Source: a virus. From it: a DNA stretch of 25,380 nt. The stretch is taken from the IMG/VR virus record IMGVR_UViG_3300017714_000151, positions 1-25,380 of that record; one strand, written 5' to 3'. The position numbers were made by a program, and so were the translations under genes. Shown here piece after piece: positions 8,016 to 15,494 of this stretch (position 1 is its first letter; each line of letters opens with the position of its first letter). Below the pieces are notes generated by a model that was given only the letters and a program-made list of their open reading frames with translations, was not told the DNA's origin and did no database searches.

Positions 8016-8906
8016 ATGGGAGTAATATATAATAGAAATAGAAAAAAAGCCTTATTATTTATACCCTCTGGGGGTTTAGGCCCTAGTGTTAGTGCTGACT
8101 TTTCATATAGTAAAAGTAGTTTCAACCAGGGTGAAGCCGATCCAACACCGACAATAACAGGAACAGCTGGAGGTACGTTTAATGCAGATGCTGGAGTAGT
8201 GTTTGTAGATACTGGAAGTTTTAACAGTTCAACTGGTCAAATAGATTTAAGTGCTACTACTATTGATAGTCATATTATTACATACACTGTAGACGGTGTT
8301 CAAAGCGGTCAGACTGTAGGGGTAACGGCTGCGCCTTATAGTTCTACTTCTTCGTTTACATTCGATGGGGTAAATGATAGAATATGGGTTAATTCACAAA
8401 ATGATATAGATTTAGGAACAACTTGTAGTATAAGTTTCTGGATGAATGGAGATGCCTCTTATAATGGTTTTGTATTTGGTCAAAGCGGTACAAATGCAGG
8501 TGTACTTTGGGCATCAACAACAGTTTTTTATTTTTATGTTGCTGGTTCATTTGCTCCTAATTTTACAAACGTTGCGCCTTTATTAACGGCTAATAATTGG
8601 CATAACGTAGTAATAACAAGAAATGGAATAAGTGTTTCAGTATATGTCAATGGAAGTTTTGTTGAAACGCAAACAGGAAGCCCATTTACCGCATCAACTA
8701 AAATAAATCAAATAGGCGCAAGAGGGTCAACAAGCTCTATCAATATGCCTTGGGAAGGGAAACTTGATGAGGTAGGATTTTGGAATACAGCTCTAAGCAG
8801 CGATGCAATAACAGAGATTTACAACAGTGGCGCACCAAATGATTTAACAAGTTTAACTAATGCGAGTTCAAGTAATTTGAAAGCGTGGTATAAAATGGGA
8901 GAATAA
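8016..8906 (+). CDS. LamG-domain tail protein (single LamG)
   Basis: 296 residues. The first ~35 residues (MGVIYNRNRKKALLFIPSGG) have host-block codon use and may be a virion anchor. Residues about 40-105 look like an Ig-like/BIG-type module (FNADAGVVFVDTGSFNSSTG). Residues about 112-275 are a LamG/concanavalin A-like domain: SFTFDGVNDRIWVNS, SISFWMNGD, NNWHNVVITRNG, VSVYVNGSFV, GKLDEVGFWNTALSS. It ends LKAWYKMGE. LamG domains bind carbohydrate, so this is probably part of the receptor-binding tip or fibre. It shares a one-base TAATG junction with the next LamG gene, and its N-terminal YNRN motif recurs there. Confidence 0.8.
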   Translation: MGVIYNRNRKKALLFIPSGGLGPSVSADFSYSKSSFNQGEADPTPTITGTAGGTFNADAGVVFVDTGSFNSSTGQIDLSATTIDSHIITYTVDGVQSGQTVGVTAAPYSSTSSFTFDGVNDRIWVNSQNDIDLGTTCSISFWMNGDASYNGFVFGQSGTNAGVLWASTTVFYFYVAGSFAPNFTNVAPLLTANNWHNVVITRNGISVSVYVNGSFVETQTGSPFTASTKINQIGARGSTSSINMPWEGKLDEVGFWNTALSSDAITEIYNSGAPNDLTSLTNASSSNLKAWYKMGE

Positions 8907-11122
8907 TGAGTACAGAATTTTACAATAGAAATTGGAGAATGCCAAATTCATTTAATGGCAGTGAAGACAATAACTCAAAGTTTTCTAACTATTCTATGAG
9001 CTTTGATGGGAGTCAATATGTTGATACAAACCAAAGTTTAAGTTCTTCTTATTCAGCTTTAACATTAAGTGCTTGGGTTAATTATACATCTTTAAGTTCT
9101 TTAACAGGTACTATATTTGGTCAATGGATACAAAATAATTTCGAAGTTCCTGGTTCTACTCTAATATGTTACACAGTTTCTAATAAAATAAAAGTTTATT
9201 TAGGGCCTTCTGCAAGTTCTTTAACAAGCACAACTACTTTAAGCACAGGAACTTGGTATAATGTCATTTTAAGATTTGATGGTTCTACTATGAAACTTTA
9301 TATTAATGGAACAGAAGAAGATAGTATAGCTTTTACAGCCATAAATAATTCAGCACAAAATTTAATTTTAGGAGCTTATTCAAATAGTGGTCAAACAGGG
9401 TATCAAAGTTTTTTAAACGGCAAGTTAGACCACGTTGCAATCTTTGACTATGCACTTACAGACGGAACAGGCGGAACAACAAACCAAATAGCTGAACTCT
9501 ACGGAAGCTCCAGCACTGGGGTAGGTAATCCTATGGCTATTACAAATGGTAGAAAGCCAATTTCTTACTATCCTTTAGGAGATTATTCAGCTTATAACGG
9601 AACAGAATATTTAGTTCCTAATAGTGCTGTTAGTGATTATGTATTTGAGATTATACCGCAAGGAGATTATATCAACTGTGGGAAAGGAATTGGCAATAGT
9701 ATTGGTGATAATTACACAGGTGGTTTAACTATCTCTGGTTGGATAAATCCAAACACTACCACAAGTGATGATGGAGTATTCCAGTTCGGTAACTTTACAG
9801 GGTATGAAATGGCTTTAGTTCTTAATGCAAGTAAATTTATTTTTTATAATAATGGTCAGAAATTTGCAGTAAGTTACACAAACCCTAACAATGAATGGAC
9901 AAATTTTGCTTTAACTTTTTTACCTTCTAGCTCTGTTTTTTATGTTAATGGTGTTGTTGCCGCCAACTGGACTTATACAGACTTAGATTTAAATAATTTA
10001 GATTTTATTATAGGTTCTTATTATAATGCGGGTTTCAACCTTACTGGAGAAGTGTCAAATTTTTCAGTATTTAACACAGCTTTACCAGCAACAGGAACAG
10101 AATCAATAGAATCTCTATATAACTATGGAACTCCTCCAGACATTAGCTCTTACAGTGGTTTACAAGGCTGGTGGAAGTTAGATGCTTCAGCTACTTTTGA
10201 CGGCTCTAACTGGAGTATTCCAGACTCAAGTTCTAACTCAAATACAGGAACTTCTAGCGGAATGACAGCAGCAAATTTAGTTCAATCTAATCTTAATATA
10301 TTAAGTCCTTATAGTAGATACGCTTTAGATTTTGATGGGACATCGGATTATATAGAAACTTCATTAATAGACATAACAGGAAATAAAACAGTTTCATTAT
10401 GGATTAAACCTACAGTCACTGGTAATAACGGAGCCATTTTAACCATAGGTCAAGCTGGAGCTTCTTCAGATAATTTAAGTATAGGATTATGGGAAAGTAA
10501 TATTCAAGCACTAATGGTTCAAAATACTTACAAAAGAAGAAGTACAACGACTATAGCTGCTAATACTTGGTACAATATTGTAATAGTTAAATCTACTAAC
10601 ACAATTGAAAATATTTATATAAACTCATTTAACAGTACTTTAAATAATACAGGTGGATGGAATGCAACTATTGACCCTTCACAGTCGAGTATAGGTAAGG
10701 CTTCTTTTAATAGTGGTTCAAACTTTCAATATTTTAATGGTTCTATTTCTAATATTTCAGTGTGGAACGCAGCTTTAAGTTCAGCACAAGTAACAGAAAT
10801 TTATTCAAATGGTTTGCCATCAAATCTCAAAAATCATTCAGCATATTCTAATCTTGTTAGCTGGTGGCAATTAGGTGAAAATATGAGTTATGATTCTAAC
10901 GTGTGGACTGTAATTGATGAGAAAGGAACTAATAATGGAACAGGAGCAAATTTAGCACCAGCTGAGGATTCAATAGTAAATGGAGTTGGTACGTCTGGCA
11001 ATGGTTTAAGTGATGGAATGGGTGCAGCAGATAATATAATAGGCGAAGCACCTTACAGCACTTCAAATGCTTTAAGTTATGGAATGGGAGCAGATGCTAA
11101 AAGCACTTCAGTACCGAGTTAA
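8906..11122 (+). CDS. Multi-LamG tail fibre / receptor-binding protein candidate
   Basis: 738 residues with three LamG-like domains. The first (about 30-204) runs from SMSFDGSQYVDTNQ to LDHVAIFDYALT. The second (about 245-415) runs from YINCGKGIG to VSNFSVFNTALP and WWKLD. The third (about 472-655) runs from YALDFDGTSDYIETS to ISNISVWNAALSSAQVTEIY and LVSWWQLGE. The repeat of strand motifs (SxWI, NTWYNIV, YINGxxV, VAxFNxAL) marks each domain. The last ~80 residues (GNGLSDGMGAADNIIGEA) are Gly/Ser/Ala-rich and repeat a SDGMGA/SYGMGA motif. Likely role: carbohydrate recognition on the host surface. Codon use differs from neighbours (CTA Leu and CTAG are rare; ACA, TCA and GCA more common), suggesting separate origin. 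Confidence 0.8.
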   Translation: MSTEFYNRNWRMPNSFNGSEDNNSKFSNYSMSFDGSQYVDTNQSLSSSYSALTLSAWVNYTSLSSLTGTIFGQWIQNNFEVPGSTLICYTVSNKIKVYLGPSASSLTSTTTLSTGTWYNVILRFDGSTMKLYINGTEEDSIAFTAINNSAQNLILGAYSNSGQTGYQSFLNGKLDHVAIFDYALTDGTGGTTNQIAELYGSSSTGVGNPMAITNGRKPISYYPLGDYSAYNGTEYLVPNSAVSDYVFEIIPQGDYINCGKGIGNSIGDNYTGGLTISGWINPNTTTSDDGVFQFGNFTGYEMALVLNASKFIFYNNGQKFAVSYTNPNNEWTNFALTFLPSSSVFYVNGVVAANWTYTDLDLNNLDFIIGSYYNAGFNLTGEVSNFSVFNTALPATGTESIESLYNYGTPPDISSYSGLQGWWKLDASATFDGSNWSIPDSSSNSNTGTSSGMTAANLVQSNLNILSPYSRYALDFDGTSDYIETSLIDITGNKTVSLWIKPTVTGNNGAILTIGQAGASSDNLSIGLWESNIQALMVQNTYKRRSTTTIAANTWYNIVIVKSTNTIENIYINSFNSTLNNTGGWNATIDPSQSSIGKASFNSGSNFQYFNGSISNISVWNAALSSAQVTEIYSNGLPSNLKNHSAYSNLVSWWQLGENMSYDSNVWTVIDEKGTNNGTGANLAPAEDSIVNGVGTSGNGLSDGMGAADNIIGEAPYSTSNALSYGMGADAKSTSVPS

Positions 11123-11143
11123 TAATATTAAATAAATAAAAAA

Positions 11144-11386
11144 ATGAGACAATACATAGTAATTAATTTAGAGAATACAGACAAAGTAATCTTTTCACAA
11201 GTTAATCAAAGCAGCGCACAAACGATGCGAAGGAATTTAGCTAATACACAAGGTTTATTAAGCTACTCTGTAGAACCTTCATTTATTACAAATGGAAGTT
11301 TACCTATAGTAGGAAGTGTGATGAATCAAAGTGAGTGCTTAGAACTAATGGCTACATCTGAATGGAGCGAACCTATGCCAGAATGA
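11144..11386 (+). CDS. Hypothetical protein, 80 residues
   Basis: Begins MRQYIVINLENTDKVIFSQV and ends ATSEWSEPMPE. The protein looks like a small alpha/beta fold with a Ser-rich middle (SSAQTMRRNLANTQG). Leader AATAAATAAAAAA precedes the ATG. It overlaps the following small ORF by ATGA. I do not recognise the family. Position between the LamG fibre gene and the lysis genes suggests a late protein, perhaps fibre-associated. Confidence 0.65.
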   Translation: MRQYIVINLENTDKVIFSQVNQSSAQTMRRNLANTQGLLSYSVEPSFITNGSLPIVGSVMNQSECLELMATSEWSEPMPE

Positions 11387-11493
11387 AATTGATCAAGATT
11401 AAAAAAAAGAGAAAAGGAAGACATAGCAAAAATGCTTCTTTAAGTAAGAATAGTAAGAACTACAAAAAACCCTATGCAAAACAGGGACGCTAA
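11383..11493 (+). CDS. Very basic 36-residue peptide
   Basis: ATG at 11383 in an ATGA overlap with the previous gene; TAA at 11491. The peptide is strongly basic (MKLIKIKKKRKGRHSKNASL start; Lys/Arg about 17 of 36) and ends NYKKPYAKQGR. Small KKRKGRHSK-type peptides next to lysis or fibre genes recur in Bacteroidota phages as I recall. It may bind nucleic acid or membranes; no function is known to me. The overlap and clean start make it likely to be translated. Confidence 0.6.
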   Translation: MKLIKIKKKRKGRHSKNASLSKNSKNYKKPYAKQGR

Positions 11494-11506
11494 AATATTA
11501 TATAAA

Positions 11507-11806
11507 ATGGAGGATCACAGTCTACTAATGGCCATAACTGCTCTAGTAGGGGGCTTAGGCTTAAAACAAATTTGGGATATTATCAAAAAGAAAATGGATA
11601 TTAATGCCAATAAAGAAGCTAGGACAGACGGTTTTCAGATACAAGTAATAGAACAGCTTAAAGAAAAGATAGGGGACTTAGAGAAAAAAATAGACTCATT
11701 AATAACAGAAAACACTCACCTAAGAGAGAAGCTAGCTAGAATGGAAGAGAGGCTATTAATAAACGCAAAAAAAAAAGTCAATAGGCGAAATAATGAAGCT
11801 AAGTAA
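11507..11806 (+). CDS. XhlA-like membrane-anchored coiled-coil protein (lysis accessory)
   Basis: 99 residues from ATG 11507. An upstream in-frame ATG at 11474 would add 11 residues but overlaps the previous gene by 20 bp; 11507 better suits the hydrophobic N-terminus. Residues about 4-18 are a short hydrophobic segment (SLLMAITALVGGLGL). Then comes a heptad-patterned coiled coil (QVIEQLKEKIGDLEKKIDSL and onward) and a basic tail KKKVNRRNN. This matches hemolysin XhlA-type or other lysis accessory proteins that act at the membrane next to an endolysin gene. The stop overlaps the endolysin start. Confidence 0.6.
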   Translation: MEDHSLLMAITALVGGLGLKQIWDIIKKKMDINANKEARTDGFQIQVIEQLKEKIGDLEKKIDSLITENTHLREKLARMEERLLINAKKKVNRRNNEAK

Positions 11807-12260
11807 GAACTTATATTTATCTGAAGTTACTAAGTCTAGGACAGCTAAAAGACTAGGTATAAGCAACGAACCAACAAAAGAACATTTAGTTAATCTACAA
11901 ATACTAGCAGAAAAGATATTTCAACCCCTTAGAGACTATTATAACTGTCCTATTTATATTAGTAGCGGTTATCGTTCAGAGTCTTTAAATAAGGCTATAG
12001 GTGGGAGTAGGTCATCTCAGCACTGTAAAGGTCAGGCTATTGACATAGACAGAGATGGTCATAGCTTACCTAACAACAGTCAAATATTTGAGTATATTAA
12101 AAACAATTTAGAGTTTGACCAATTGATTTGGGAATTTGGTAGTAATACTAATCCAGACTGGGTACACGTTAGCTATAATACAAACGGCTCACAAAGAAAA
12201 CAAATCTTAGTAGCTTATAAAGATTCTAATAATAGAACTAAGTATAAATCTTATGAGTAA
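11793..12260 (+). CDS. Endolysin, M15-family peptidase
   Basis: 155 residues. The M15_3 D,D-carboxypeptidase-like zinc site is visible: SSGYRSESLN, SSQHCKGQAIDID (His77, Asp84), then NPDWVHVSY (His125). The enzyme cleaves peptide cross-links of peptidoglycan. It carries no signal peptide, so release probably depends on the holin candidate directly downstream. The start at 11793 overlaps the XhlA-like gene by 14 bp. The stop overlaps the holin start by 8 bp, so this is a compact lysis cassette. Confidence 0.88.
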   Translation: MKLSKNLYLSEVTKSRTAKRLGISNEPTKEHLVNLQILAEKIFQPLRDYYNCPIYISSGYRSESLNKAIGGSRSSQHCKGQAIDIDRDGHSLPNNSQIFEYIKNNLEFDQLIWEFGSNTNPDWVHVSYNTNGSQRKQILVAYKDSNNRTKYKSYE

Positions 12261-12705
12261 TAAAAAGAAATTCAAAGACACTGCAATAGGTAAATTCTTA
12301 AAAAACAAAGCACCTAACATATTAGATATAGTAGGGGATGTATTACCAGACAAAGGAGCTTTAGGAATAGTTAAAAACCTCATCGACAAAGACGACACTA
12401 TAGACGCTGAGACTAAAAAAGAACTACATAACCAACTAATAGAAGCGTATAAGACTGAAGTAGCAGACAGAGATTCTGCTAGAAAGAGGGAGGTAGAGAT
12501 ATCTAAGGTTAGAAAGTTTGATTTTATGTTTAATTTAACTGGCTTAGTAGGGTTAGGAACTTTTGTTTTTTTAGTTTATGCTATTGTTTATATACAGATT
12601 CCAGAACATAACGAAAAGACATTCTACACTTTAATAGGTTTATGTGAGGGAATAGTGCTTAGTATTTTTGGATTTTACTTTGGAAGTTCATTAAGAAAAA
12701 ATTAA
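12253..12705 (+). CDS. Holin candidate (two C-terminal TM segments)
   Basis: 150 residues. Residues 1-88 are soluble and helical, with KKFKDTAIGKFLKNK, a GDVLPDKGALGIVKNLI segment and a charged coiled region around DRDSARKREVE. Two transmembrane helices follow, about 93-116 (NLTGLVGLGTFVFLVYAIVY) and about 124-146 (FYTLIGLCEGIVLSIFGFYF), then a short positive C-terminus (LRKN). Two or three TM segments with this layout and a position next to the endolysin fit the holins of Bacteroidota phages. It makes the membrane holes that release the endolysin. Confidence 0.75.
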   Translation: MSNKKKFKDTAIGKFLKNKAPNILDIVGDVLPDKGALGIVKNLIDKDDTIDAETKKELHNQLIEAYKTEVADRDSARKREVEISKVRKFDFMFNLTGLVGLGTFVFLVYAIVYIQIPEHNEKTFYTLIGLCEGIVLSIFGFYFGSSLRKN

Positions 12706-12706
12706 T

Positions 12707-12715
12707 TATATTTAC
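12707..12715 (+). promoter_or_regulatory. Possible -7 promoter box TATATTTAC
   Basis: This lies right after the holin stop and before the metallophosphoesterase gene. It resembles TAnnTTTG with one mismatch. The same nine bases follow the large terminase stop (23629-23637), which is also a position after a gene block. A TTTG occurs 24 nt upstream (12679-12682), slightly longer than the usual -33 spacing. Confidence 0.35.
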
Positions 12716-12729
12716 GTTTTTAAAACTCA

Positions 12730-13800
12730 GTGAGTAAAAATAAACAGCATTCTAAACGTTATACAGAGTCAAATAAATCTAATCCTAGATTTAGACTTAA
12801 GCCAGATGAGGCAGAAGTATTAATCCAATATAGAAGAGCTAAGTATGAATGTGAGAAAGAAGGCTTAGACCCTAAGACTTTACATAGTGGCTGGATTAAA
12901 AACAAAAACGCTAGTCTTTATTTTAAACAACCTAAGCCAGCTGAAATAGATTTTAAGAAGCTTAGTAAAGAACTACTAGAAGACTTAAAAGAATACAGTC
13001 CTAAATATCCAAAACTAGAAAGAGAAAAGTACAAAGACGGACACTTATTATTTATGTGTCCTAGTGACCTACATATAGGAAAGCTCTGTAAGTCTTTTAA
13101 TAGTGGGGAAGAGTATAATAGTCAGGTAGCTGTCATAAGAGCCTTAGAAGGTGTTAAGGGGTGTTTAAACAAAGCTCAAGGCTTTAATGTAGATAAGACT
13201 ATATTATTACTGTCTGGAGATTTACTGCATATAGATAATTTTAACAATACGACAACAGCGGGAACTAAACAAAATGAGACAGATGGTCTTTTAAGTGATC
13301 ACTTTCAAATAGCTAAGAGGTTAATGGTATCTATTATAGAGATGCTATTAGAACAAAGCACTGTCCACGTTATGTTTACTCCAGGAAATCACGACAATAC
13401 TATAGGCTGGTTAGTTGCTGAGGTCCTAGCGGTTTGGTTTAGACATAATAAAGATGTCACTTTTGATGTTAGTCTACAAATGAGAAAGTACTATAAGTAT
13501 AAAAATAATCTTATTAGTAGCTGTCACGCTCATAAAATAAAAGCTGACACTCTACCTATGATAGTAGCGGATGAGTGCAAGTGGTGGTCAGAGACTAAAT
13601 ACCGTTATATGTTTACACAACATATTCACCACAAAGTTAGTAAACAATTTCCTGGCCTTTGGGTCGAGTCTTTAATGTCACCTAGTGAAGCTGACATTTG
13701 GCATCACACTTCAGGTTATCAAAGCTCTAATAATAAAGCAATAGAAGCCTTTTTGTTTAGTGAGTTCGGACAAGTCGCTAGACTTACTCATCTATTTTAA
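12730..13800 (+). CDS. Calcineurin-like metallophosphoesterase
   Basis: 356 residues. GTG start at 12730; a stop at 12721 in frame leaves no better start. The N-terminal ~100 residues are charged and not recognised. The phosphoesterase core has the full motif series: SDLHIG (Asp113, His115), GDLLH (Asp164), GNHDN (220-223), a His pair CHAHK near 265-269, and HIHH (298-301). Such enzymes bind two metal ions and cleave phosphodiester bonds; phage versions often act on DNA ends (SbcD/Mre11-like) or nucleotides. No SbcC-like partner is visible, so the substrate is open. Confidence 0.82.
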   Translation: MSKNKQHSKRYTESNKSNPRFRLKPDEAEVLIQYRRAKYECEKEGLDPKTLHSGWIKNKNASLYFKQPKPAEIDFKKLSKELLEDLKEYSPKYPKLEREKYKDGHLLFMCPSDLHIGKLCKSFNSGEEYNSQVAVIRALEGVKGCLNKAQGFNVDKTILLLSGDLLHIDNFNNTTTAGTKQNETDGLLSDHFQIAKRLMVSIIEMLLEQSTVHVMFTPGNHDNTIGWLVAEVLAVWFRHNKDVTFDVSLQMRKYYKYKNNLISSCHAHKIKADTLPMIVADECKWWSETKYRYMFTQHIHHKVSKQFPGLWVESLMSPSEADIWHHTSGYQSSNNKAIEAFLFSEFGQVARLTHLF

Positions 13801-13825
13801 CAATAGACTGTTAATAAAGTTTTTA
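13797..13825 (+). terminator. Weak terminator candidate after phosphoesterase gene
   Basis: TTAACA (13797-13802) pairs with TGTTAA (13809-13814) around ATAGAC, overlapping the stop codon, followed by a T-rich stretch (GTTTTTATT). The stem is short and AT-rich. The rest of 13801-13890 is A/T-rich leader for the next gene, with ATTATTTG at 13830-13837, a possible but poor promoter box. Confidence 0.35.
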
Positions 13826-13890
13826 TTATATTATTTGTTTTGTGTTGTTTTTATGTCTATGTTTATATCCATAAATTTAAAACTAATAAA

Positions 13891-14049
13891 ATGAACAACG
13901 AAATAAAATATTCAACTAGACATATATATGTACCAGCTGACAAAATAGACTCACTAGTAGAATTCCAAGAAAAGTGTAGAAACAACGGACACAAATCTTA
14001 TAGTTCTGTAATTATAAAACTAATAGAAGACTATAACAAAAACAATTAA
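13891..14049 (+). CDS. Small ribbon-helix-helix-like protein
   Basis: 52 residues from the ATG at 13891. An upstream in-frame ATG at 13840 would add a Cys/Tyr/Val-rich stretch with no protein-like pattern; it is in AT-rich leader DNA and I reject it. The protein has a beta strand (STRHIYVPADKID) followed by two helices (SLVEFQEKCRNNG and SYSSVIIKLIEDYNKNN), the layout of Arc/MetJ-type DNA-binding proteins. It may regulate the early operon it begins. It is the first gene of a run of closely spaced early genes. Confidence 0.6.
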   Translation: MNNEIKYSTRHIYVPADKIDSLVEFQEKCRNNGHKSYSSVIIKLIEDYNKNN

Positions 14050-14052
14050 GCT

Positions 14053-14373
14053 ATGAATTCTAATATATATTACAACTCACATAATGACTATCTAGAACAC
14101 TGGGAAAGGTACGAAAGGAATAACTTTTTAACTCAAAGACTACTTAATATTATAATACAGGCTAATTGGAATAAAAGAATACTTTGTAGTCCTTACTTTA
14201 ATATGGAAAGTAATGACTTAGAGATTCACCAAAATAGATTTGGACGCTATATAGCAATAGTAGAAACTATAGGCGAAGAGATGAAACGACTAAGAATTAA
14301 TCATAATAAAGAAAGAATAGATAAAATAATTAATATATTAACTAAAATACAACAATATGAAATACCAAAATAA
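14053..14373 (+). CDS. Hypothetical protein, 106 residues
   Basis: Starts MNSNIYYNSHNDYLEHWERY. Mostly helical with many Tyr, Asn, Arg and Glu; the C-terminal half (KERIDKIINILTKIQQYEIPK) looks like a helix. No known motif. It lies 3 bp after the RHH gene and overlaps the next ORF by 17 bp. Confidence 0.6.
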   Translation: MNSNIYYNSHNDYLEHWERYERNNFLTQRLLNIIIQANWNKRILCSPYFNMESNDLEIHQNRFGRYIAIVETIGEEMKRLRINHNKERIDKIINILTKIQQYEIPK

Positions 14374-14737
14374 AACAGAGCAATTAAGAGACTTATACAC
14401 TCAGTGCAATCTTACTAAAGAGGATGTCCATAAACATAGTCACTATACTATCATAACTAGAACTGGTATAGAAAAGATACAATACGCTAAGGGAATTAAA
14501 GTAACCTTTGAGCCTATCAAAACAGAAAGAGAGTTTTGTGTAGTTAAAGCTACAGCAACTCTAAAAGATGAGGTTATAGAGACTTTTGGGTCAGCTGCTA
14601 AAGAGACTAGTCATAATAAGTATTTTATGGAAATGGCAGAAAAGAGAGCGTTAAGTAGAGCGGTCTTAAAATTAACTAAGGCTTATTCTATTGGAGTATT
14701 TGGAGAAGAGGAAGCTGACGACTTTAAAAGAAAATAA
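14357..14737 (+). CDS. Possible single-strand annealing-type protein (unconfirmed)
   Basis: 126 residues. The first half contains YTIITRTGIEKIQYAKGIKV, FEPIKTEREFCVVKATATL. The second half has MEMAEKRALSRAVLKLTKAY followed by SIGVFGEEEADDFK. The helix 'AEKRALSRAVLKL' and the acidic C-terminus are reminiscent of Rad52/Erf-type annealing proteins, where a similar conserved helix occurs. The YqaJ-type exonuclease two ORFs downstream supports an exonuclease-annealing pair. The evidence is positional plus a weak motif resemblance, so treat it as a hypothesis. Confidence 0.5.
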   Translation: MKYQNKTEQLRDLYTQCNLTKEDVHKHSHYTIITRTGIEKIQYAKGIKVTFEPIKTEREFCVVKATATLKDEVIETFGSAAKETSHNKYFMEMAEKRALSRAVLKLTKAYSIGVFGEEEADDFKRK

Positions 14738-14739
14738 TT

Positions 14740-14853
14740 ATGGAAGACAACAAAGCAAACACTAAAGAGAATAACGACTTTATAGAAGAGTTATTTAATA
14801 AAATAGATACTAATAAACTATACAACAAAATAAAAGACAATGAAGCAATTTAA
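14740..14853 (+). CDS. Small acidic/basic 37-residue ORF
   Basis: ATG 14740 to TAA 14851. MEDNKANTKENNDFIEELFN then a Lys/Asn-rich helix ending KDNEAI. It fills the gap between the putative annealing gene and the exonuclease, and overlaps the exonuclease start by 14 bp, as is common here. It probably forms one amphipathic helix. It could instead be non-coding. Confidence 0.5.
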   Translation: MEDNKANTKENNDFIEELFNKIDTNKLYNKIKDNEAI

Positions 14854-15484
14854 AATAAGATGTTCTGCTATTGGTCAAATTATGACTAACCCTAGAACAA
14901 AGAAAGAATACTTATCTAAAACAACGGCTAGCTATTGCGAAGAGTGGCTAAAAGAACAAATCTACGGACGTAAAAAAGAATTTACTAGTAAGTACACTAA
15001 TAAAGGAAATATAGTAGAGCAAAGTAGCTTAGACTTTGTAGCTAGTGAGTTAGGTTATGGAAGTTTAGCTAAGAATGAAGAGTCTTTTGAAAATGACTTT
15101 TTAACTGGCACACCTGACGCTATACTAAAGGATCATATAATAGACGTAAAAAATAGCTGGGACTGTTTTACATTTCCTCTATTCTTTAATAACGTACCTA
15201 ACAAATCTTATTACTGGCAGGCTCAAGGCTACTTAGCCTTAACTGGATTAGATTCTTATAAGTTAATTTATACGCTTATGGACACTCCAGACGAACTAAT
15301 AGAGAAAGAGTATTTTAATAGTAATTTAGACTATAATACATTTGCTAAACAGTATAAGTATTCCAGTATTGACCCAAAGTATAGAATTAAGGTATTTGAA
15401 ATAGAGAGAAACGACACTGACATAGACCTAATTTATACTAGAGTAGTAGAATGTAGAGAATATTTAATAAAAATAAACCAATAA
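14840..15484 (+). CDS. YqaJ/lambda-exonuclease-like recombination exonuclease
   Basis: 214 residues. The PD-(D/E)XK core is clear: GNIVEQ (Glu60), LTGTPDAIL (Asp93), HIIDVKNSW (Asp102, Lys104), then the helix YYWQAQGYLALTG with Gln127/129. These are YqaJ-type exonuclease motifs. The N-terminus has a Ser/Gly-rich KIRCSAIGQIMTNPRTKKEY, also typical of this family. It degrades one strand of double-stranded ends to give 3' tails for annealing, making a pair with the gene at 14357. Likely role: recombination-dependent replication or repair. Confidence 0.85.
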   Translation: MKQFKIRCSAIGQIMTNPRTKKEYLSKTTASYCEEWLKEQIYGRKKEFTSKYTNKGNIVEQSSLDFVASELGYGSLAKNEESFENDFLTGTPDAILKDHIIDVKNSWDCFTFPLFFNNVPNKSYYWQAQGYLALTGLDSYKLIYTLMDTPDELIEKEYFNSNLDYNTFAKQYKYSSIDPKYRIKVFEIERNDTDIDLIYTRVVECREYLIKINQ

Positions 15485-15494
15485 AAACAACAAA

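Noticed and set aside
11474-11506. Upstream start for the XhlA-like gene
   Set aside because: Overlaps the basic peptide gene; ATG 11507 starts closer to the hydrophobic segment. It remains an alternative.
13840-13890. N-terminal extension of the RHH gene from an upstream ATG
   Set aside because: Adds an unlikely Cys/Val/Tyr stretch from the leader; ATG 13891 gives a full RHH fold.
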